Assembly: GCA_903906365.1 (NCBI GenBank)
Contig: CAIVKC010000043.1
Coordinates: forward strand, 1 to 64,000
Length of the DNA: 64,000 nucleotides
Reading direction: 5' to 3'
From: an uncultured Bacteroidota bacterium
GTDB taxonomy: Bacteria > Bacteroidota > Bacteroidia > Chitinophagales > Chitinophagaceae
Shown here: in pieces, positions 25,862 to 35,639 of the stretch
Numbering within the stretch: the stretch's first letter is position 1
Layout of the letters: each line of letters opens with the position of its first letter
Notes under the pieces: model-generated
Database searches by the model: none
Told to the model about the DNA's origin: nothing
Seen by the model: only the letters and a program-made list of their open reading frames with translations
Position numbers and translations under genes: made by a program

Positions 25862-28489
25862 TTACCTTCCCAACTGGTCTTCCTGTTCCTTGAGTCCCTT
25901 GATAAATTCCAGGGCATCGGGCACCACATCACACATGATTGTTATCAGCGCCCCGGGTTTGGCGTTCTTGTAGGCAGACATGATGGACTCTTTTTCACTC
26001 GGGATGATCTGCAGGGGAATTTCCTTGGTACGGGTCTGGTTGATTCCTTCCACCAGCAGATCGATGATGGCCTGGGCCGTTCGGCCCCTTAAATTCTTAT
26101 CCTGCCGTATAATGATCTCATCGAAATGCCTGGCTGAAATCCGTCCCAGTTCCCGGATATCATCATCGCGGCGGTCTCCCGTTCCGCTGATGATCCCCAC
26201 TTTGGGGGAACCATCGAGTTTGCTGACAAAATCACAAAGCAGTTCCAGGCCAGCCGGATTATGGGCGAAATCCACCAGAAACTGGAAATGTTTGAACTGA
26301 AACAGGTTCAGCCGACCCGGTGTCTGAACCGGGGAAGGGATAAAGGTTTGCAGGGCCAGTTTGATGTCTTCCACTTTGATATTTCTGAAAATATAGGTGG
26401 CCAGCACGGCGGGCAGGGTGTTCATGATATTGTGGATGGCCCTTCCTCCGAAAGTCAGCGGAATCTCTGATACCTTCTCGATCCGAATCTTCCAGGTTCC
26501 TTTGAGCAGCGAAATATAGCCGTTTTCATATACCGCGGCCAGTCCGCCGGCCTGACAGTGTTCCTTAATGCGGGGGTTGTTCTCATCCATACTGAAATAG
26601 GCAATATTGCATTCAAGGCCTTCACGCATCCCGTAAACCAGGTCATCGTCGGCATTCAGAATGGCATATCCGTGCTTAAAGACGGTCTCCGGCACCACAC
26701 TTTTGACTTTGGCCATCTGTTCCAGCGAATCGATTCCGCCCAGGCCCAGGTGGTCGGCAGTCACATTGGTTACCACCGCAATATCGCAGTTGGAAAAGGC
26801 CAAACCTGATTTGAGGATTCCCCCGCGCGCGCATTCCAGTACGGCAAAATCCACCGTTGGGTCCTTGAGTACAAACAGGGAACTCAAAGGTCCCGTGCAG
26901 TCTCCTTTCATCATCATCTGGTTTTGTATATAGACCCCGTCTGAGGTGGTAAACCCCGCCTTATAACCGGCGGTCTTTACGATATGGGCAGTGAGACGGG
27001 TAGTCGTTGTCTTTCCGTTGGTACCCGTGATGGCAATGATGGGAATCCTGCCATTGGTGCCCTTAGGATAGAGCATGTCAATGACTGGTTCTGCCACATT
27101 CCTGGGTAGGCCCACCGAAGGCTCGATATGCATACGGAAACCAGGGGCTGCATTGACCTCCAGCACCGCTCCGCCGTTTTCAAACAAGGGGGTACGCAGG
27201 TCCGTTGCCATGATATCGATGCCACAAATATCCAGGCCGATGATCCTTGCGATCCTTTCTGCCAGGAAGATATTGACCGGGTGCACCTCATCGGTCACAT
27301 CCGTGGAGGTTCCACCTGTACTCAGGTTGGCTGTGGGTTTGAGCAGAACCAGTTCTCCGGCTGCCGGTATGGTCTGCAGGGTGTACCCTTTATCATCGAG
27401 CATTTTCTGGGTAAAGTCGTCTATTTTGATCTGGGTGAGTACCTTTTCATGTCCAAAGCCCCGCCGGGGATCCCTATTGGTCTGGTCCACGAGCCATTGG
27501 ATCGTGTGCTCCCCGTCACCGGTTACAGAAGCGGGTGTGCGCAGGGCAGCACACACGAATTTGTAATTGATGACCAGGACGCGAAAATCAAAGCCAACGA
27601 TGAAGCGCTCACAAATAACGCTCCTGGAATATTTCTGGGCAGCTGCCAGGGCCGTAATGGCCTGTTCCCAGTTATTGATGTCCGTGGTGGCACCCTTTCC
27701 GTGGTTGCCGTCCACCGGTTTTAGGACCAGGGGATACTTCACCCTGTCAATGGCATCCCTCAGCCCTTCCTCAGAGCGAACGATGACCCCTTTGGGAACG
27801 GGAATTTCCGCGGCTTCCAGCAGGTTTTTGGTTTCTTCTTTATCACAGGCTATATCCACAGCAATGGAGGAAGTGGTGCTCGCAATGGTTGCCCGGATCC
27901 TTTTTTGGTTCACCCCATAGCCCAGCTGGACCAGGGAATGTTTGTTCAGCCGAATATAGGGAATGCCCCTTTTAACGGCCTCATCCACCAGGCATCCGGT
28001 GGAAGGTCCGAGTCTTGTATCTTCCCTGATTTCACGAAGCTGCTGAATATCCTCCTGCAGATCGTAGGGGGTATCGTCAGCCAGTGACTGCACGATGCGC
28101 ACGGCCGCCCTGGCTGCGTAGACGCCTGCATCTTCTTCCATATAACTGAACACCACATAATATTGCCCTTCCTGTCCGGTACCCCTGGTGCGGCCGAAGC
28201 CCGTATCCATGCCGGCAAGGGTTTGAAGTTCCAGGGCCACATGTTCGATCACATGCCCCATCCAGGTACCCTCCTCCACCCGCTGAAAGAACCCGCCGGG
28301 AACCCCGACGCTGCATCGGTGTTCGTACATAGAGGGAAACAGTTGCTCCAGGCGCTGCCTGAAACCGGGGATGGAATTGGTGGGCTTCTGTTCCATTTCC
28401 TCCAGGTCGAGCTTCATCTGGATCAGCTTGGGGCGGCGTATACTCCAGTAATTGGGGCCTTTCAGCACTTTGATTTCTATAATCTTCAT
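25862..28489 (-). CDS. cphA: Cyanophycin synthetase
   Basis: An 875-residue enzyme that builds cyanophycin, the Asp backbone with Arg side chains, using ATP. Domain order is the standard one: an N-terminal domain with MYEHRCSVGVPGGF and the MGHVIEH block, an ATP-grasp domain at roughly 210-480 (YPLVLKPVDGNHGKG, EVNAAPGFRMH), and a Mur-ligase-like domain from about 489 with the P-loop GTNGKTTTT and Lys493, then VTADHLG and HNPAGLELL. Length matches CphA1-type enzymes. The ATG at 28489 is preferred to a TTG six bases upstream. It diverges from the aminotransferase gene with about 300 bp between them; cphB lies 3.1 kb further right. Confidence 0.94.
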   Translation of the reverse strand: MKIIEIKVLKGPNYWSIRRPKLIQMKLDLEEMEQKPTNSIPGFRQRLEQLFPSMYEHRCSVGVPGGFFQRVEEGTWMGHVIEHVALELQTLAGMDTGFGRTRGTGQEGQYYVVFSYMEEDAGVYAARAAVRIVQSLADDTPYDLQEDIQQLREIREDTRLGPSTGCLVDEAVKRGIPYIRLNKHSLVQLGYGVNQKRIRATIASTTSSIAVDIACDKEETKNLLEAAEIPVPKGVIVRSEEGLRDAIDRVKYPLVLKPVDGNHGKGATTDINNWEQAITALAAAQKYSRSVICERFIVGFDFRVLVINYKFVCAALRTPASVTGDGEHTIQWLVDQTNRDPRRGFGHEKVLTQIKIDDFTQKMLDDKGYTLQTIPAAGELVLLKPTANLSTGGTSTDVTDEVHPVNIFLAERIARIIGLDICGIDIMATDLRTPLFENGGAVLEVNAAPGFRMHIEPSVGLPRNVAEPVIDMLYPKGTNGRIPIIAITGTNGKTTTTRLTAHIVKTAGYKAGFTTSDGVYIQNQMMMKGDCTGPLSSLFVLKDPTVDFAVLECARGGILKSGLAFSNCDIAVVTNVTADHLGLGGIDSLEQMAKVKSVVPETVFKHGYAILNADDDLVYGMREGLECNIAYFSMDENNPRIKEHCQAGGLAAVYENGYISLLKGTWKIRIEKVSEIPLTFGGRAIHNIMNTLPAVLATYIFRNIKVEDIKLALQTFIPSPVQTPGRLNLFQFKHFQFLVDFAHNPAGLELLCDFVSKLDGSPKVGIISGTGDRRDDDIRELGRISARHFDEIIIRQDKNLRGRTAQAIIDLLVEGINQTRTKEIPLQIIPSEKESIMSAYKNAKPGALITIMCDVVPDALEFIKGLKEQEDQLGR

Positions 28490-28796
28490 ACTCAAAATTG
28501 TTGGATGGGTAATTTACTTTTTTTCCATTTTGTTTCCAATATTAGTTTTGAGCCGGCCCCTGCCTTTCCTGTCTTGCGGGGACCTGTTATTACCCTAATT
28601 TCCATCTGTGGAAGGCTGATAAACCGGGGTGCCGGGTTTTGGCAAATCCTGTCTCCATACCCTTCCCGGAAAGGGAAAAATGGACCAGCCCGTTTAGAAA
28701 ATAGTACCAAATGCCATAAAGCACATTATTGAGGGTCTGGCTCCGGCACTGCGATAACACAATTTTCCCTACATTTAATCAACCAAAACCCAACCG
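28490..28796. other. Divergent intergenic region between cphA and the aminotransferase gene
   Basis: About 300 bases that must hold the promoters for both transcripts of the cyanophycin locus. I see only weak matches to the TAnnTTTG element and no clear operator. Confidence 0.35.
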
Positions 28797-30092
28797 ATGT
28801 CTGCTTTCAACCGTCGTTCCTTTCTAAATACGTTCGGGACCCTGTCCGCTTCGGCCTTATTAACATCCATTGCCCAGCCCGCCTGGAGCAGGAATCTGCA
28901 CCGGGCGCTGACCCAGGCCGACCACCGGACACCCGAACAGCTGGCAGGAGACGAAGACTTCTGGTACTATATCCAGGAATCTTTTACCGTTTCACCCTCC
29001 CTGATCAACCTAAATAACGGAGGCGTTTCACCTTCCCCCAAAATTGTACAGGATGCTATGAAGCGGTTTCATGATATGTCCAATGAAGCGCCGAGTTATT
29101 ATATGTGGCGGATACTTGATCAGGGCAGGGAGCCCCTGCGTAAGAACCTAGCCAGGATCGCCGGTTGTTCAGCCGAAGAAATAGCCATTCACCGCAATGC
29201 CTCCGAAGCCCTGGAAACCGTCATCTTTGGTCTGGAGCTGAAGGCCGGGGATGAAATCGTGCTGTCCAAACAGGACTACCCCAATATGATCAATGCCTGG
29301 AAGCAGCGGGAAATGCGTGACGGCATCAAGCTGGTCTGGATCAACCTGGAACTCCCCAGTGAAGACGAGGATTACCTGGTCAGCCAGTATGTAAAAGCCT
29401 TTACTTCCAAAACCAAAATAGTCCATCTGACCCATATCATCAATTGGAACGGGCAGATCCTTCCGGTGCGGAAAATAGCGGACATTGCCCACCAGAAGGG
29501 CATAGAAGTCCTGGTCGATGGCGCGCATAGTTTCGCCCATTTTCAGTTCACCCTGCCCGAACTGGGATGCGATTATTTCGGGACAAGCCTGCATAAATGG
29601 CTGGCTGCCTGCATAGGTACCGGCATGCTCTATATCCGCAAGGAAAAGATTAAAAATATATATCCCCTTTTTGCGGGCGGTGAACCAAAAAGCGAGGACA
29701 TCCGCAAATTTGAAAGCCTGGGTACCCGGCCTTTTTTCATTGAACAGGCTACAGGAAAGGCCATCGAATTTTACGAAATGATCGGAGCCCAGAGAAAGGA
29801 ACAGCGCCTGCTGTACCTGAAAAATTACTGGATGAGCCGGGTAAAGGACATTCCTAAGGTAAAACTGGGTACTTCCCTCAAGCCAGGGTTTGGCTGTGCC
29901 ATCGGGCTGGTGGCCGTGGAAGGGAAAAAGCCGTCGGAACTGGAAAATTTCATGTTCAACAACTATAAGATCCACACTGTTGGTATCGAATGGGAAAATA
30001 TCAAGGGGGTGCGCGTTACCCCCAATGTGTATACCACCGTTAAGAACCTGGATTTGCTGGTGGAAGCCATCGATAAATTTGCCAGGAGCTGA
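28797..30092 (+). CDS. Tat-exported class V aminotransferase (isopenicillin-N-epimerase-like)
   Basis: A 431-residue PLP-dependent enzyme of aminotransferase class V. The N-terminus is a twin-arginine signal (NRRSFLNTFG, then a hydrophobic stretch to QPAWS), so the folded holo-enzyme should act in the periplasm. LNNGGVSPSP and HRNASEALETVIFGL belong to the cofactor-binding N-terminal part. DGAHSF and SLHKWL follow, with Lys267 the probable PLP lysine. The C-terminus (VGIEWENIKGVRVTPNVYT) fits the isopenicillin N epimerase/cysteine desulfurase-like subgroup. It is first of a four-gene run with an APC permease, cphB and a GH125 enzyme, opposite cphA. Its substrate is unknown; a link to cyanophycin amino acids is inference from position. 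Confidence 0.82.
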   Translation: MSAFNRRSFLNTFGTLSASALLTSIAQPAWSRNLHRALTQADHRTPEQLAGDEDFWYYIQESFTVSPSLINLNNGGVSPSPKIVQDAMKRFHDMSNEAPSYYMWRILDQGREPLRKNLARIAGCSAEEIAIHRNASEALETVIFGLELKAGDEIVLSKQDYPNMINAWKQREMRDGIKLVWINLELPSEDEDYLVSQYVKAFTSKTKIVHLTHIINWNGQILPVRKIADIAHQKGIEVLVDGAHSFAHFQFTLPELGCDYFGTSLHKWLAACIGTGMLYIRKEKIKNIYPLFAGGEPKSEDIRKFESLGTRPFFIEQATGKAIEFYEMIGAQRKEQRLLYLKNYWMSRVKDIPKVKLGTSLKPGFGCAIGLVAVEGKKPSELENFMFNNYKIHTVGIEWENIKGVRVTPNVYTTVKNLDLLVEAIDKFARS

Positions 30093-30169
30093 CCGGCAGG
30101 CAGTTTTTCTCAAGGGGCATTTTCGCTGACATTGTTACTATAACCATTCAACCAACCGGCTGACTACTG

Positions 30170-31516
30170 ATGCCTCAAGCAAATTTAAAAAGGGAAATTG
30201 GTTTACTGCAGGCCACTTCCATCAATATGATCGATATGATTGGTATTGGCCCTTTCGTGGTCATGCCGCTGGTCATTGAGATGATGGGAAGCCATCTTTT
30301 TCTCTGGGCCTGGATATTTGGCGCGGTCACGGCCCTCATCGACGGGATGATCTGGAGTGAACTGGGGGCGGCCTACCCCATGGCAGGGGGCAGTTACAAT
30401 TTCCTCAGGCAGGCCTATGGCCCCCGGTGGGGCAGGCTGATGTCCTTCCTGTTTGTGTGGCAGACCTGCCTGCAGGCACCGCTGGTGGTGGCTTCCGGTG
30501 CCATTGGTTTTGCCCAGTATTTCAGTTACCTGGTCCCCATGGGCAGGCTGGGCACAAAGGCCCTGTCGGGCGGGGTCATCCTGCTGATCGTTCTCTTACT
30601 TTACCGCAATACCAAAACCATCGGGAAAATTTCAGTGCTGCTCTGGAGCGGTGTGATCATCACCATCCTGTGGATCATCATCAGCGGGTTCACCCACCGG
30701 CAGCTATCCTACAGTTTCCTGCCCGCCCCGGGTGAAACCTGTTTCAGTCTTTCTTTTATGCTGCTCATTGGACAGGCCTCCGTAAAAACCATTTACAGCT
30801 ACCTGGGTTATTACAATGTCTGTCATCTCGGCGGGGAGATCAGGAACCCCGGGCGCAATATTCCGCGGAGCATCTTTATCTCCATCGCAGGCATCACCCT
30901 CCTGTATCTATGCATGAACGTAAGCATCGTGGGCGTCATCCCCTGGCAGGAGGCCATGAAATCCAAGTTTATCGTGAGCACTTTCATGGAAAGGATTTAC
31001 GGTACCCGTGCAGCCATGATAGCCACGGTACTGGTCATGTGGATCGCCTTTGCCTCCCTTTTTGCGGTGGTACTGGGCTATTCCCGGATCCCTTATGCAG
31101 CGGCAGCAGACGGAAGTTTTTTCCCCGTCTTCGCCTGGCTGCACCCCACCAAGAATTTTCCGTATGTTTCGCTGCTTTTCATTGGTGGCCTCGGATTTGT
31201 GTTTAGTATGTTGTTTAAATTGACAGAAGTCATCAGCGCCATTCTGGCCATGCGTATCCTGGTACAGTTTGTTTCCCAGGCCATCGGGGTGATTGCCCTG
31301 CGCAAAAGGAAGGGGATTTCCATGCTGCCTTTTAAAATGTGGCTTTACCCACTGCCGGTCATCTGTTCGGTTATGATCTGGCTTTTTGTTTTCTATTCCA
31401 CCGGCAGGTTCGCCTGGTTTGGCCTCCTGCTGGCCTTGATCGGCATACTGGTTTTTTATCTGACCCGCAAGCTCTGGAAACAGCCGGCTGCCCCAGCCAC
31501 TGCAGGCAGTGACTGA
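30170..31516 (+). CDS. APC-family amino acid permease
   Basis: A 448-residue polytopic membrane protein of the amino acid-polyamine-organocation superfamily with about 12 membrane spans. The unwound first helix shows MIDMIGIGPFVVMP, the classic GIGxF-type substrate/Na site. GAAYPMAGGSYNFLRQAYG is the second hallmark. It follows the aminotransferase by 77 bp and precedes cphB by 123 bp. Import of Arg, Asp or the beta-Asp-Arg dipeptide would suit its place beside cyanophycin genes but is not proved by sequence. Confidence 0.87.
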   Translation: MPQANLKREIGLLQATSINMIDMIGIGPFVVMPLVIEMMGSHLFLWAWIFGAVTALIDGMIWSELGAAYPMAGGSYNFLRQAYGPRWGRLMSFLFVWQTCLQAPLVVASGAIGFAQYFSYLVPMGRLGTKALSGGVILLIVLLLYRNTKTIGKISVLLWSGVIITILWIIISGFTHRQLSYSFLPAPGETCFSLSFMLLIGQASVKTIYSYLGYYNVCHLGGEIRNPGRNIPRSIFISIAGITLLYLCMNVSIVGVIPWQEAMKSKFIVSTFMERIYGTRAAMIATVLVMWIAFASLFAVVLGYSRIPYAAAADGSFFPVFAWLHPTKNFPYVSLLFIGGLGFVFSMLFKLTEVISAILAMRILVQFVSQAIGVIALRKRKGISMLPFKMWLYPLPVICSVMIWLFVFYSTGRFAWFGLLLALIGILVFYLTRKLWKQPAAPATAGSD

Positions 31517-31609
31517 ACTCAGCGGGCCATCCCCGGAAAGGGGACTGGCCATAGGGTAGCGGTAGATTTAAATAATGCTTTTAAAGCAATTCGGTGATTA
31601 CATTTCCGT

Positions 31610-31617
31610 TATTTTTG
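31610..31617 (+). promoter_or_regulatory. -7 element before cphB
   Basis: TATTTTTG, a full match to TAnnTTTG, 22 bp before the cphB ATG. No convincing TTTG lies 17-23 bp upstream, so an internal promoter is possible but unproved. Confidence 0.4.
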
Positions 31618-31639
31618 CGGAATTCCTAATTCAAACTAC

Positions 31640-32533
31640 ATGTCTTTACCTGTCGGAAAACTGATTGCTATAGGTGGTGCAGAGGATAAGGGCTCAGGAT
31701 CTGAGCAGGGGGATGCTAACCGCAATAATCTCAATTTTTTTGAGCTGGGCATCCTGCGCCGCATAATGGAAGAGGCCGGTGGGCCCGCTGCCCGCATTGA
31801 AGCCATAACCACGGCTTCCACCATTCCCTACGAAGTGGGCAACAACTACCTGGATGCATTTGGAAAGATCGGCTGCACCAATATCGGGGTCATGCACATC
31901 CGCAACCGGGAGGATGCCATGCGGGAGGATTACCTGGACAGGATCCGCCAAAGCGACTGCGTGATGTTTTCCGGTGGTAACCAGCTCAGGCTCAGCGCCA
32001 CTTTCGGTGGAACAGACTTTTTGAAGACCCTGCATCAAAGATATCAGCAGGAGCCTTTTGTAATTGCGGGCACCTCAGCCGGAGCCATGGCCATGAGCGC
32101 CACCATGATCTACGAGGGCAACGCAACCCGGGCCCACCTCAAAGGGGAGGTCAAGATGACCAGCGGTCTGGGTTTTATTGATACCGTTATCATAGACTCC
32201 CATTTTGAAAAAAGGGGCCGCTTCAACCGGCTTGCCCAGGCCGTGGCAACCAACCCCGCCTGCCTTGGTATTGGACTGGGAGAGGATACCGGCATGCTGC
32301 TCACCGAAGGAAACAAGTTGGAAGCCATCGGAAGCGGACTGGTGATCATCATCGACGGCCATAATATCCGTCATTCCAATATTGCCGATATCCCGGAAGG
32401 AAATCCCATCAGTATCGAGAATTTGAGGGTGCATTTCTGTGAAAAAGGCAACGGCTACCTGCTTAAGGAGAGAAAATTCCTCATGGAAGCCAGGAGCGGT
32501 TCTCTGATTGAAAAAAAAGTGGATGTGGAATAA
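31640..32533 (+). CDS. cphB: Cyanophycinase (intracellular)
   Basis: A 297-residue serine exopeptidase of the S51 family that splits cyanophycin to beta-Asp-Arg dipeptides. The nucleophile elbow GTSAGAMAMS places Ser146. FSGGNQLRLS and VIIDSHFEKRGRFNRL are the other family blocks. The protein starts with SLPVGKLIAIGGAEDKG and has no signal peptide, unlike exported cyanophycinases, so it should degrade the cell's own polymer. A strong terminator follows. An isoaspartyl dipeptidase, which would finish the breakdown, is not in the window. Confidence 0.94.
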   Translation: MSLPVGKLIAIGGAEDKGSGSEQGDANRNNLNFFELGILRRIMEEAGGPAARIEAITTASTIPYEVGNNYLDAFGKIGCTNIGVMHIRNREDAMREDYLDRIRQSDCVMFSGGNQLRLSATFGGTDFLKTLHQRYQQEPFVIAGTSAGAMAMSATMIYEGNATRAHLKGEVKMTSGLGFIDTVIIDSHFEKRGRFNRLAQAVATNPACLGIGLGEDTGMLLTEGNKLEAIGSGLVIIIDGHNIRHSNIADIPEGNPISIENLRVHFCEKGNGYLLKERKFLMEARSGSLIEKKVDVE

Positions 32534-32558
32534 GAAATAATACGGTGGTAAAATATTC

Positions 32559-32588
32559 AAATGCATCCTGAGCAAGCAGGATGCATTT
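32559..32588 (+). terminator. Intrinsic terminator after cphB
   Basis: A perfect 12-bp stem (AAATGCATCCTG / CAGGATGCATTT) with a 6-base loop and a following T-rich tract. It ends the aminotransferase-permease-cphB transcript 18 bp before the ATG of the next gene. Confidence 0.85.
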
Positions 32589-32606
32589 TTGTTTTATCTT
32601 TCAATC

Positions 32607-34025
32607 ATGAAACGCAGACAATTCATTGCACAGACGACCATGGCCTCTGCCAGCCTGCTTGCGGCAGGAGGCCTCCGGGCAGGCAGGGCGGCTTTCCCTG
32701 TAGTGCGCGTGGCGGAAGGCCAGCGCAAATTCAAAAGCATCGCGGTCGAACAGACCATTGCCACCATCAAAAAAAGGATCGGCAACCAGGAGATAGCCTG
32801 GTTGTTTGAGAACTGTTTTCCCAATACACTGGATACTACGGTGGACTTCAGCCTTACCGGGGGGAAGCCAGATACCTATGTCATCACTGGCGATATCGAC
32901 GCCATGTGGCTGCGCGACAGTACAGCCCAGGTATGGCCCTACCTTTCCCTGCTCAAGGAAGACAGGGACCTCAGGGCCCTGGTAGCCGGGGTCATCAGGA
33001 GGCAGACAAAATGCATACTGAAAGATCCCTATGCCAATGCTTTTTACAAGGACGAAAACAAGGTCAGCGAATGGAAGCAGACCGACCTGACTGATATGAA
33101 GGCGGGTATCCATGAGCGCAAATGGGAGATAGACAGTCTGTGCTATCCCATCCGCCTGGCCCACGGCTATTGGAAACAGTCCGGGGATACCTCCCCATTT
33201 GACAGTGAATGGGCGGCAGCCATGAAAACGATTGTGAGGACTTTCCGGGAACAACAACGACTGCATAGTGAAGGGCCCTATAGTTTCCAGCGCAAGACCG
33301 ACTGGGCTACCGATGGTGTTCCTCTAGGCGGATATGGCTATCCCACCAAAAAGGTTGGACTCATTCACTCCATGTTCAGGCCCAGCGATGATGCAACGAT
33401 CTATCCCTTCCTGATACCTTCCAACTGTTTTGCGGCAGTAAGCCTGAAAAGTCTCTCGGAAATGTCCCAGGCCCTCCTGCAGGACCTGCCGTTTTCCCGG
33501 GAGACCATGCAGTTTTCCACGGAACTGCAAGCAGCCATCGCCCGTTACGGAACGCTAAAGCATCCGGTGTTCGGGACTATATATGCCTATGAAACCAACG
33601 GATTTGGCAGCTATAATCTCATGGATGACGCCAACGTCCCCAGCCTGCTTGCACTGCCTTACCTGAACTATACCACCGGGGACGACCCTACGTACCGCAA
33701 TACGCGCCGTTATGTGCTCTCCCTGGAGAATCCCTTTTTCTTCCGTGGCACAGCCGGGGAAGGCATCGGAGGACCCCATGCCGGAATGGACATGATCTGG
33801 CCTTTGAGCATCATCATGCGCGGGCTGACCTCCTCGGATCAACAAGAAATTGCCTTTTGCCTGAAAACCCTGCAGCACAGCCACGGCGGGACAGGCTTTA
33901 TGCACGAAAGCTTCCACAAAAACGATGAGACTAAGTATACACGCAAATGGTTTGCCTGGGCCAATACCCTATTGGGGGAGTTCATCCTCAAGGTATACAG
34001 GGAAAACCCGAGACTGCTGGACTAA
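32607..34025 (+). CDS. Tat-exported glycoside hydrolase family 125 (exo-alpha-1,6-mannosidase)
   Basis: A 472-residue enzyme of the GH125 family, metal-independent exo-acting alpha-1,6-mannosidases with an (alpha/alpha)6 barrel. Family blocks are TYVITGDIDAMWLRDSTAQ, the RKWEIDSLCYP segment, KTDWATDGVPLGG, LIHSMFRPSDDA and GGPHAGMDMIWPL near the C-terminus. The N-terminus MKRRQFIAQTT plus a hydrophobic stretch is a Tat signal, so the enzyme is exported. The ATG at 32607 is chosen because it begins exactly at the Tat motif. It follows the cphB terminator and converges with tyrS. Mannan or N-glycan trimming is the known activity of the family. Confidence 0.88.
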   Translation: MKRRQFIAQTTMASASLLAAGGLRAGRAAFPVVRVAEGQRKFKSIAVEQTIATIKKRIGNQEIAWLFENCFPNTLDTTVDFSLTGGKPDTYVITGDIDAMWLRDSTAQVWPYLSLLKEDRDLRALVAGVIRRQTKCILKDPYANAFYKDENKVSEWKQTDLTDMKAGIHERKWEIDSLCYPIRLAHGYWKQSGDTSPFDSEWAAAMKTIVRTFREQQRLHSEGPYSFQRKTDWATDGVPLGGYGYPTKKVGLIHSMFRPSDDATIYPFLIPSNCFAAVSLKSLSEMSQALLQDLPFSRETMQFSTELQAAIARYGTLKHPVFGTIYAYETNGFGSYNLMDDANVPSLLALPYLNYTTGDDPTYRNTRRYVLSLENPFFFRGTAGEGIGGPHAGMDMIWPLSIIMRGLTSSDQQEIAFCLKTLQHSHGGTGFMHESFHKNDETKYTRKWFAWANTLLGEFILKVYRENPRLLD

Positions 34026-34040
34026 ACAGGGTGGCAGACC

Positions 34041-35318
34041 TTAGCTAACCAGCACCAGGTAATAATTTTTCTTTCCTTTTTGGACCAGCAGGTACCTACC
34101 ATGCAGGAGCATGGATTCTGCGAGCACATCCTGGGGTTGCTCTATTTTTTGGCGGTTGACGCTGATCCCTCCGTTAAGGATCATCTTGCGGGCTTCCCCC
34201 TTGCTGGGAAAGATGGCCGTTTCTGCCAGAAAACTGACCATATCCACCCCAGCGCGGAGTTTTTGTATGGAAAAATCCATTTTAACCACGCCGTTCATGT
34301 TTTCCAGGTCTTCCAGGCTCAGGGATTCGGCAGGGGCCGACTGGTTGGCAAAGAGTTTTTCGGTGGTTTCTACCGCTTCCATGTATGCTTGGCGGCCATG
34401 GACAAACAGGGTTATTTCCCGGGCCAGGGCCTTTTGCAGGAGACGGGCGCCCGGGTCTGCCCGGTGTTTTTCCAACAGGTCCTCTATGTCGGGTCTTGGC
34501 AGGAAGGTGAATATCCTGATCCATTTTTCGGCATCCGGATCGGAGGCCTTGAGCCAGAACTGATAGAACTGAAAAGGGGAGGTTTTTTCCGGATCCAGCC
34601 ACACATTGCCTTTTTCGGTCTTTCCGAATTTACCCCCGTCCGCCTTGGTAATCAGGGGGCAGGTGAAGGCGAAGGCCTCGCCGCCCGCCTTGCGCCGGAT
34701 CAGCTCGGTTCCGGTGGTGATATTGCCCCACTGGTCGGAGCCTCCCATCTGCAGGACACAGTGGCGGTGTTGATAAAGCCAGTAGAAATCGTAACCCTGC
34801 ACCAGCTGGTAGGTAAATTCCGTAAAACTCATGCCGGTTTCCCCTTCCAGCCTCTTTTTGACGCTGTCTTTGGCTGTCATGTAATTGACGGTAATGTGTT
34901 TGCCCACGTCCCGGATAAACTGCAAAAAAGACATATCCCTGAACCAGTCGTAGTTATTGGCGATTTCTGCGGCATTTTTCCTCTCCGGGTTGAAATCCAG
35001 GTACTTTTCCAGCTGGGCGCGAATACAGGCCAGGTTATGCTGGAGAACCTCCTCACTCAAGAGGTTTCTTTCCTCGCTTTTACCGCTGGGGTCCCCAACC
35101 ATGCCGGTAGCCCCGCCCACCAGCGCAATGGGCTTATGACCAGCCCGTTGCAGGTGAACCAGCAGCAGGATGGGTACCAGACTTCCGATGTGCAGGCTGT
35201 CTGCGGTGGGGTCAAATCCGATATAGCCCGTCGTCATTTCCCGGGACAGTTGTTCGGAGGTACCCGGAATGATATCCTGGACCATGCCTCTCCAGCTTAA
35301 TTCTTCTATCAGGTTCAT
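34041..35318 (-). CDS. tyrS: Tyrosyl-tRNA synthetase
   Basis: A 425-residue class I aminoacyl-tRNA synthetase that charges tRNA-Tyr. The HIGH-type motif is HIGSL after GFDPTADSL, the tyrosine pocket shows QGYDFYWLYQH and MGGSDQWGNI, the KMSKS-type loop is KFGKT, and an S4 RNA-binding domain closes the protein (GEARKMILNGGISVNRQ). Length is normal for the TyrRS-1 type. It converges with GH125 (15 bp) and diverges from the porV-like gene with 321 bp between. Confidence 0.96.
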   Translation of the reverse strand: MNLIEELSWRGMVQDIIPGTSEQLSREMTTGYIGFDPTADSLHIGSLVPILLLVHLQRAGHKPIALVGGATGMVGDPSGKSEERNLLSEEVLQHNLACIRAQLEKYLDFNPERKNAAEIANNYDWFRDMSFLQFIRDVGKHITVNYMTAKDSVKKRLEGETGMSFTEFTYQLVQGYDFYWLYQHRHCVLQMGGSDQWGNITTGTELIRRKAGGEAFAFTCPLITKADGGKFGKTEKGNVWLDPEKTSPFQFYQFWLKASDPDAEKWIRIFTFLPRPDIEDLLEKHRADPGARLLQKALAREITLFVHGRQAYMEAVETTEKLFANQSAPAESLSLEDLENMNGVVKMDFSIQKLRAGVDMVSFLAETAIFPSKGEARKMILNGGISVNRQKIEQPQDVLAESMLLHGRYLLVQKGKKNYYLVLVS

Positions 35319-35639
35319 AATGAGTTATATCAGTTTTGGCAAAAATAAATGATTCCGGGTACTTTGATTGAATATGCAATAATCTGAATAAAAGACCGTT
35401 AGACAAAGTTGAGCGCCTGAAAACCGCTATACCCCCTGAAAAACGGGGAAGGCGGGCAAAAGGGACGCAGCCAATACCTTTTTAAAACAGTCTTTTAAAT
35501 TGCTTATACTGGAAATTGAATCCGAAAAATGAAGGCCTGATCCAAAATAATGTTGCCCGGGACTGCCGGAGGGAACTGCCCTCTCCCCCGAGCCACATAC
35601 TTCATTTTCGGGATACTCCAGGTGTACAAACTAAGTCGG
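35319..35639. other. Divergent intergenic region between tyrS and the porV-like gene
   Basis: A 321-bp spacer with no reading frame of interest. It must carry the promoters of both genes; I see no full TTTG/TAnnTTTG match and no tyrosine riboregulator of the T-box type, as expected outside Firmicutes. Confidence 0.35.

Noticed and set aside
34080-35300. 406-codon open frame antisense to tyrS
   Set aside because: Shadow of tyrS, no family resemblance.
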